Assembly: GCA_018713425.1 (NCBI GenBank)
Contig: DVOT01000053.1
Coordinates: 1-10,187, forward strand
Length of the DNA stretch: 10,187 bases
From: Alectryocaccomicrobium faecavium
GTDB taxonomy: Bacteria > Bacillota > Clostridia > Christensenellales > Aristaeellaceae
Direction of reading: 5' to 3'
Part shown: positions 6,490 through 10,187 of the stretch, one piece after another
Layout of the letters: each line of letters begins with the position of its first letter
Position numbering within the stretch: position 1 is the first letter of the stretch
Notes under the pieces: model-generated
Told to the model about the DNA's origin: nothing
Databases searched by the model: none
Seen by the model: only the letters and a program-made list of their open reading frames with translations
Translations under genes and position numbers: made by a program

Positions 6490-7440
6490 TTAGGCCTTGC
6501 CGTTGCAGCCGAGCACGTTCACCAGCTTATGCTGCACCAGCCGCTTGATGTTCGCGCGGGCGGGCTTGAGGTACTGGCGCGGGTCGAAATGATCCGGATG
6601 CTCGTTGAAGTACTGACGGATGGAGCCAGTCATGGCCAGGCGCAGGTCGCTATCGATGTTGATCTTGCAGACGGCGCTGCGAGCCGCTTCGCGGAGCATG
6701 TCCTCCGGAATGCCGATGGCATCGGGCATCTTGCCGCCGTTGTCGTTGATCATCTTCACGAACTCGGGGATGACGGAGCTGGCGCCGTGGAGCACGATCG
6801 GGAAACCGGGCAGGCGGCGGGAGACCTCCTCGAGGATGTCGAAGCGCAGCTGCGGCTTCTGGCCGGGCTTGAACTTATACGCGCCATGGCTGGTGCCGAT
6901 GGCGATGGCCAGGGAATCCACGCCCGTCTTAGCCACGAATTCCTGCACCTGATCGGGATCGGTGTAAGAAGCGTCTTTATCCGAAACGTTCACCGCGTCC
7001 TCAATGCCGGCCAGGCGGCCCAGTTCGCCTTCCACCACCACGCCGTGGTCGTGCGCGTATTCCACAACCTGCTTGGTGAGCTTGATGTTCTCTTCGAAGC
7101 TGAAGTGCGAGCCATCGATCATGACGGAGGTGAAGCCGCCATCGATGCAGGACTTGCACAATTCAAAAGTATCGCCGTGGTCGAGGTGCACGCAGATGGG
7201 CAGATCCACGCCGGAATCCTGCGCGTCGAGCAGGGCGGCCTCGATCAGCTTCATCAGGTAGACGTGCTTGGCGTACTTGCGCGCGCCGGAGGAAACCTGC
7301 AGGATCAGCGGAGCGCGTTCTTCGATCGCGGCTTCGGTGATGCCCTGGATGATTTCCATGTTGTTGACATTGAATGCGCCAATGGCATAGCCGCCATCAT
7401 ACGCCTTTTTGAACATTTCAGTAGAAGTTACGAGCGCCAT
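6490..7440 (-). CDS. fba: Class II fructose-bisphosphate aldolase
   Basis: A 316-residue cytoplasmic TIM-barrel aldolase that reversibly splits fructose-1,6-bisphosphate into dihydroxyacetone phosphate and glyceraldehyde-3-phosphate. Visible class II motifs: H-L-D-H-G at 85-89 (catalytic Asp87 and zinc ligand His88), V-V-V-E-G-E-L-G at 134-141, G-T-S-H-G at 182-186 and V-L-H-G-A-S at 216-221 (zinc-ligand histidines 185 and 218), and N-I-D-S-D at 261-265 in the substrate-binding region. The C-terminus V-L-G-C-N-G-K-A fits the clostridial form closely. ATG at 7440 is chosen because AAAGGAG stands 9 nt upstream; a TTG at 7449 lies inside that site. With its own promoter and terminator it is probably monocistronic and constitutive. 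A tagatose-bisphosphate aldolase is the main alternative, but the overall match favours the glycolytic enzyme. Confidence 0.95.
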   Translation of the reverse strand: MALVTSTEMFKKAYDGGYAIGAFNVNNMEIIQGITEAAIEERAPLILQVSSGARKYAKHVYLMKLIEAALLDAQDSGVDLPICVHLDHGDTFELCKSCIDGGFTSVMIDGSHFSFEENIKLTKQVVEYAHDHGVVVEGELGRLAGIEDAVNVSDKDASYTDPDQVQEFVAKTGVDSLAIAIGTSHGAYKFKPGQKPQLRFDILEEVSRRLPGFPIVLHGASSVIPEFVKMINDNGGKMPDAIGIPEDMLREAARSAVCKINIDSDLRLAMTGSIRQYFNEHPDHFDPRQYLKPARANIKRLVQHKLVNVLGCNGKA

Positions 7441-7474
7441 GTACCACAACTCCTTTGGCTTTCATTCTTCCAGT

Positions 7475-7502
7475 ATTATACCACTTGGACGTTAAAATTC
7501 AA
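7475..7502 (-). promoter_or_regulatory. fba: fba promoter
   Basis: TATAAT (7475-7480) lies 16 bp downstream of TTGAAT (7497-7502) on the minus strand, in the gap between the small cysteine-rich gene and fba. Transcription would start near 7468, giving a leader of about 28 nt containing AAAGGAG before the ATG at 7440. A perfect -10 and a good -35 fit a housekeeping glycolytic gene. Confidence 0.8.
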
Positions 7503-7548
7503 GCCTGCGCGGCGGCAGTTCCAGAATTTTGCGCTGGTCGCCATCTTT

Positions 7549-7564
7549 GGCCCGCGGACGGGCC
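7549..7564. other. GC-rich hairpin downstream of the small cysteine-rich gene
   Basis: GGCCCG and CGGGCC (7549-7554 and 7559-7564) form a perfect 6-bp stem with a 4-nt loop, 5 nt after the stop codon of the small gene. No T-run follows on either strand, so it is at best a weak, factor-assisted terminator or 3' end stabiliser. Confidence 0.35.
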
Positions 7565-7569
7565 GGGCG

Positions 7570-7854
7570 TCAAGGATCTTCTGCCCGCCAGCGGGGCGCG
7601 CCGGGAAGCGGGCAGGCCATGGCGCGCTTGGCCGCGCGCGCCTGCACATAGCAGCCGCACAGCGTGCAGGTATAGCGCGTGCGGTGTGGGCAAGCGGCGC
7701 AGGCGGCCAGGCGGCGGGCATAGGTTTCGTCGCTGGCGCGCATTTCTTCGGGCAGGGAAGATACGTATTCATCCAGATAGCGCAGCAGTTCCGGCTCGGG
7801 CAACTCTTGCGCAGCGCAGCGCCGGCAGAGGATTTCGCCGCTGAAAACGGGCAT
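7570..7854 (-). CDS. Small cysteine-rich protein, DUF6171-like
   Basis: A 94-residue protein with eight cysteines arranged C-x2-C (10, 13), C-x2-C-P (52, 55), C-x2-C-x-C (63, 66, 68) and C-P (81), plus an R-A-A-K segment between the last two groups. This is the pattern I associate with the uncharacterised Firmicutes family DUF6171, a probable zinc-binding fold; the family name is from memory and unverified. The two central clusters could hold one zinc and the outer ones another (inference). The start ATG at 7854 is separated by one base from the stop of the arabinofuranosidase gene and lacks its own ribosome site, so it is probably translated by reinitiation. No membrane segment or signal peptide is visible. 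Biological role unknown. Confidence 0.78.
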   Translation of the reverse strand: MPVFSGEILCRRCAAQELPEPELLRYLDEYVSSLPEEMRASDETYARRLAACAACPHRTRYTCTLCGCYVQARAAKRAMACPLPGAPRWRAEDP

Positions 7855-7855
7855 C

Positions 7856-9343
7856 TCAGGCGAAGCTCAACCGCGCGACGGAGCAGCGCGGCAGGGAGAA
7901 TTTCGCGCTGGTGCCCTCGGGCGCGGCCTGCACCGCCACGCGGTCGAAGGCTTCCGGCCGCACGGCTTGGGGCGCGGCAAAGGTGTTGTGCGCGTGCGCG
8001 TCGCCCGCCAGCAGGCACCCTTCTTGCAGCTGGAGCGCGCACTGGTCGAAATACAGCGCCACATCCGCGCCGTCGGTGTCGGAAAGGTTGGCGATGGTCA
8101 CGTGCACCGCGCCGCTTTCGTCGATGGAAGCGCTGTGCGAGAGTTGGCGCACGCCGTTATCCATCTGGGGCGCGATGGCCGCGCTATGCACGAGGCTGGC
8201 GCCCTGGTGTACCTTATAGAGATCGAACACGTGGTAGGTGGGCGTGAGCACCATGTTTTCACCCTCGGTGAGAATCACGGCCTGCAACACGTTCGCCAAC
8301 TGGGCGATGTTTGCCATGTGTACGCGGCTGGCGTGCTGGTTGAAGGCGTTGAGGGAGAGCGCGGCCACCATCGCATCGCGCATGGTATTTTGTTGGTAGA
8401 GGAAGCCGGGGTTCGTGCCCTCTTCCACGTCGTACCAGGTGCCCCATTCATCCACCATCAGGCCCACGCGCCTTTCGGGATCGTAACGATCCATGATCGC
8501 GCCGTGTTTTTCCAGCAATTCCTCGATAAAGGCGGCTTTCAAGATGGTATCCGCGTATTCTTCGTGCGTGAAGTTCGTGGCGTCGACCCGGCGGCCAGGC
8601 GTGCGTTGCGGTGTGGTGTAATAGTGCAGGGAGAGCCCGTCCATCATCCGGCCCGCTTCGCGCATCAGCGTTTCCGTCCAATCGTAATTGGGGCTCGTCA
8701 TGCTCGTGCCCGCGCCGCAGGCGATCTTGTGTACGCGCGCACCGCCGTAATTGCGCAGATAGGTTTGGTAGCGCCGGTATTCATCCGCGTAGTGCGCGGC
8801 GGTCATGTTACCGCCGCAGCCCCAGTTTTCGTTGCCCACGCCGAAATAGGGGATTTCCCAGGGCGCTTCGCGGCCGTTCTGCCGCCGCCAGTCCGCCATG
8901 GGGGAAACGCCTGGATTCGTCAGGTATTCCACCCACTCGCTCATTTCCTGCACCGTGCCGCTGCCGAGGTTGCCGTTGATATAGGGCTTGCAGCCGATTT
9001 GGCGGCACAGCTCCAAAAATTCGTGCGTGCCAAAGGAATTGTCCTCCGTCACGCCGCCCCAGTTGGTGTTCACCATGGTTTTGCGCGCGGCTTTGGGCCC
9101 CACGCCGTCCTTCCAATGGTATTCGTCGGCAAAGCAACCGCCCGGCCAGCGCAAAACGCTCAGGCGGATGTGGCGCAGGGCCTCCACCACGTCGGTGCGC
9201 ATGCCGTTCACGTTGGGGATGGGCGAGTTCTCGCCCACGTATACGCCGCCATAGATGCAGCGGCCCAGGTGCTCGGAAAAGTTGCCGTAGATTTCCGGAT
9301 GGATGTGCGCGAGTTTCAGCTTGGGCATCACCAGGATTCGCAT
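7856..9343 (-). CDS. abfA: Intracellular alpha-L-arabinofuranosidase, glycoside hydrolase family 51
   Basis: A 495-residue enzyme, the usual length of bacterial intracellular GH51 proteins, that releases terminal L-arabinofuranose from arabino- and arabinoxylo-oligosaccharides with retention. Landmarks: R-W-P-G-G at 65-69, G-N-E-N-W-G-C-G-G at 170-178 (acid/base Glu172), and V-D-E-W-G at 297-301 (nucleophile Glu299). The catalytic barrel is followed by a C-terminal beta domain from about residue 385. No signal peptide, so its substrates must be imported. ATG at 9343 follows GAGGAGG with 7-nt spacing; upstream in-frame starts lie inside the dinB coding region. It begins 25 bp after the dinB stop and is followed 1 bp later by the small cysteine-rich gene. 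No promoter is evident in the 25-bp gap. The transporter gene cluster is a candidate supplier of substrate, but only by proximity. Confidence 0.95.
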   Translation of the reverse strand: MRILVMPKLKLAHIHPEIYGNFSEHLGRCIYGGVYVGENSPIPNVNGMRTDVVEALRHIRLSVLRWPGGCFADEYHWKDGVGPKAARKTMVNTNWGGVTEDNSFGTHEFLELCRQIGCKPYINGNLGSGTVQEMSEWVEYLTNPGVSPMADWRRQNGREAPWEIPYFGVGNENWGCGGNMTAAHYADEYRRYQTYLRNYGGARVHKIACGAGTSMTSPNYDWTETLMREAGRMMDGLSLHYYTTPQRTPGRRVDATNFTHEEYADTILKAAFIEELLEKHGAIMDRYDPERRVGLMVDEWGTWYDVEEGTNPGFLYQQNTMRDAMVAALSLNAFNQHASRVHMANIAQLANVLQAVILTEGENMVLTPTYHVFDLYKVHQGASLVHSAAIAPQMDNGVRQLSHSASIDESGAVHVTIANLSDTDGADVALYFDQCALQLQEGCLLAGDAHAHNTFAAPQAVRPEAFDRVAVQAAPEGTSAKFSLPRCSVARLSFA

Positions 9344-9368
9344 GGAATGACCTCCTCTACAAATGGTT

Positions 9369-10187
9369 CTATCGAATGGGATCGTCTTCGTTGAACAATT
9401 GCGTGAGTAGGATGGCGGGTTTGAGTGCGTCCGTACCATAGCGCTGGCGGATGGCGTCCACCGCGTGGTACAGGCGTTCGTCGCGCGCCTCGCCGGCTTC
9501 GTCGTCGAACAGGGAAAGCTGGCGCGCGTCTTCCGGGTCGCTCAGGCCCGAAAGCGTCACCGTAAGCATGCGGATGGGCGCTTCCGCATGCCATGTCTTC
9601 AGCAGCAGATCGCGCGCGGCCCGGTACAGCGCCAGCGTGGCGGAAGTGGGATGCGCGAGCGCGACTTGTCGGGAAATGACTTTTAAGGAAGGGTTTTTGA
9701 TTTGCACGGTCACGGTTCTGGCCACCATGCCGTGCGCACGCAGGCGCTGGGCCACGCTGTCTGTGAGCGCCATCAGGGCAACCTCGATCTCTTCGCGGCC
9801 CCGGATGTCGCGCGGGAAGGTTTCGCCGTTGCCGATGCTCTTGGGCGGCTCGTATTCGCCCACGCGTTTCACGCTCTCCCGGTCCAGCCCCATCACGCCG
9901 TCCCACACCGCGCCGCCAAACTTGCCCAGGCAGGCGACGAGCGTTTCGCGCGGCACTGCGGCGATATCGCCCATGGTATGAATGCCGATGCGCTTGAGCG
10001 CCGCTTCCGCCGCGCCGCCCACGCCGAGCATAGCGCCCGCGGGCAGGGGATAGAGAATTTGGCGGAAATTTTCGCGGCTCAAAACCGTGGTTGCGTCCGG
10101 CTTTTTGTAGTCGCTGCCCAGCTTGGCGAACGTCTTATTGAAGGAAACGCCCACGGAAATGGTCAGCCCCAGTTCTTCCCGCGCGCT
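9369..10187 (-). CDS. dinB: Y-family DNA polymerase IV, C-terminal 272 residues (5' end beyond right edge)
   Basis: Translesion polymerase of the DinB family. The fragment opens with G-L-T-I-S-V-G-V-S-F-N-K, then F-A-K-L-G-S-D-Y-K-K-P, the conserved end of the palm domain. A helix-hairpin-helix-like thumb (M-L-G-V-G-G ... R-I-G-I-H-T-M-G-D-I) comes next, and then the little-finger domain beginning around K-S-I-G-N-G-E-T-F-P-R-D-I. A sliding-clamp binding motif Q-L-S-L-F is present about 45 residues before the C-terminus, rather than at the extreme end. The frame is open to the last base of the window, so about one third of the protein (catalytic Asp and Asp-Glu residues included) lies outside. 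Stop TAG at 9369-9371. Co-directional and 25 bp from the arabinofuranosidase gene, an association with no obvious functional logic. Confidence 0.93.
   Translation of the reverse strand, partial: SAREELGLTISVGVSFNKTFAKLGSDYKKPDATTVLSRENFRQILYPLPAGAMLGVGGAAEAALKRIGIHTMGDIAAVPRETLVACLGKFGGAVWDGVMGLDRESVKRVGEYEPPKSIGNGETFPRDIRGREEIEVALMALTDSVAQRLRAHGMVARTVTVQIKNPSLKVISRQVALAHPTSATLALYRAARDLLLKTWHAEAPIRMLTVTLSGLSDPEDARQLSLFDDEAGEARDERLYHAVDAIRQRYGTDALKPAILLTQLFNEDDPIR

Noticed and set aside
6278..6493. Plus-strand frame of 71 codons in the fba-transporter gap
   Set aside because: It needs a TTG start with no ribosome site and reads through the fba terminator stem to the fba stop codon; composition is not protein-like.
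7476..8042. Minus-strand frame of 188 codons overlapping the small cysteine-rich gene
   Set aside because: Different frame from the eight-cysteine protein and the GH51 end, Arg/Ala/Pro-rich, and it overlaps the fba promoter; a shadow frame.
6529..8247. Plus-strand open frame of 572 codons
   Set aside because: It runs antisense through fba, the small cysteine-rich gene and part of the GH51 gene, all of which have clear family motifs. Long antisense frames are common in GC-biased coding DNA, and the translation is low-complexity with no recognisable domain.
7967..9394. Plus-strand open frame of 475 codons
   Set aside because: It mirrors the GH51 gene almost end to end and has a His/Val/Ala-rich composition typical of a complementary-strand shadow. 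No family resemblance.
1..10187. Mobile element, CRISPR array, tRNA or rRNA
   Set aside because: I saw no transposase or integrase motifs, no regularly spaced repeats, and no cloverleaf or rRNA-like segments on either strand.

Overview
The window looks like a moderately GC-rich Firmicutes genome, most likely an uncultured gut-type Clostridia. The evidence is strong AGGAGG-type ribosome binding sites, sigma-A promoters of the TTGACA/TATAAT kind, intrinsic terminators, an ATPase-less LplABC/YtcQ-type sugar ABC transporter, and a clostridial-style class II aldolase. This is judged by eye from sequence style; no taxonomic search was possible. All nine genes lie on the minus strand, so transcription runs from the right edge to the left edge.

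In transcription order, the right part (10187 to 7570) holds the 3' portion of a Y-family DNA polymerase (dinB, cut by the window edge), an intracellular GH51 alpha-L-arabinofuranosidase, and a small eight-cysteine protein resembling DUF6171. Gaps of 25 bp and 1 bp suggest co-transcription. Next is fba (7440 to 6490), a class II fructose-bisphosphate aldolase with its own promoter (TTGAAT-16-TATAAT) and a strong GC-rich terminator, so it is probably monocistronic.

The left part is a carbohydrate-uptake locus. A near-consensus promoter (TTGACA-17-TATACT) at 6224-6252 drives two permease genes (LplB/YteP-like and LplC/YtcP-like) and a lipoprotein solute-binding protein, ending at an intrinsic terminator at 2520-2553. 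A separate promoter (TTGCGG-17-TATAAT) then drives a membrane-anchored AraC-family regulator. Its last codons overlap the start of a glycerophosphodiester phosphodiesterase-family gene that runs off the left edge. No ATPase is encoded with the transporter; such importers usually share an MsmX-type ATPase encoded elsewhere.

A plausible integrated picture (inference) is that the membrane regulator senses an extracellular saccharide or cell-envelope signal and activates the transporter promoter through the direct repeat ATTGTTGA x2 abutting its -35 box. Imported oligosaccharide would be processed inside the cell, and hexose would feed glycolysis through the aldolase. The arabinofuranosidase could act on an imported arabinose-containing oligosaccharide, but nothing here proves that it shares a substrate with the transporter. 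I see no mobile element, CRISPR array, tRNA or rRNA, and no clear evidence of a wholly new system. The less ordinary points are the GDPD-like gene coupled to the regulator, the candidate operator, and the cysteine-rich small protein coupled to the arabinofuranosidase.
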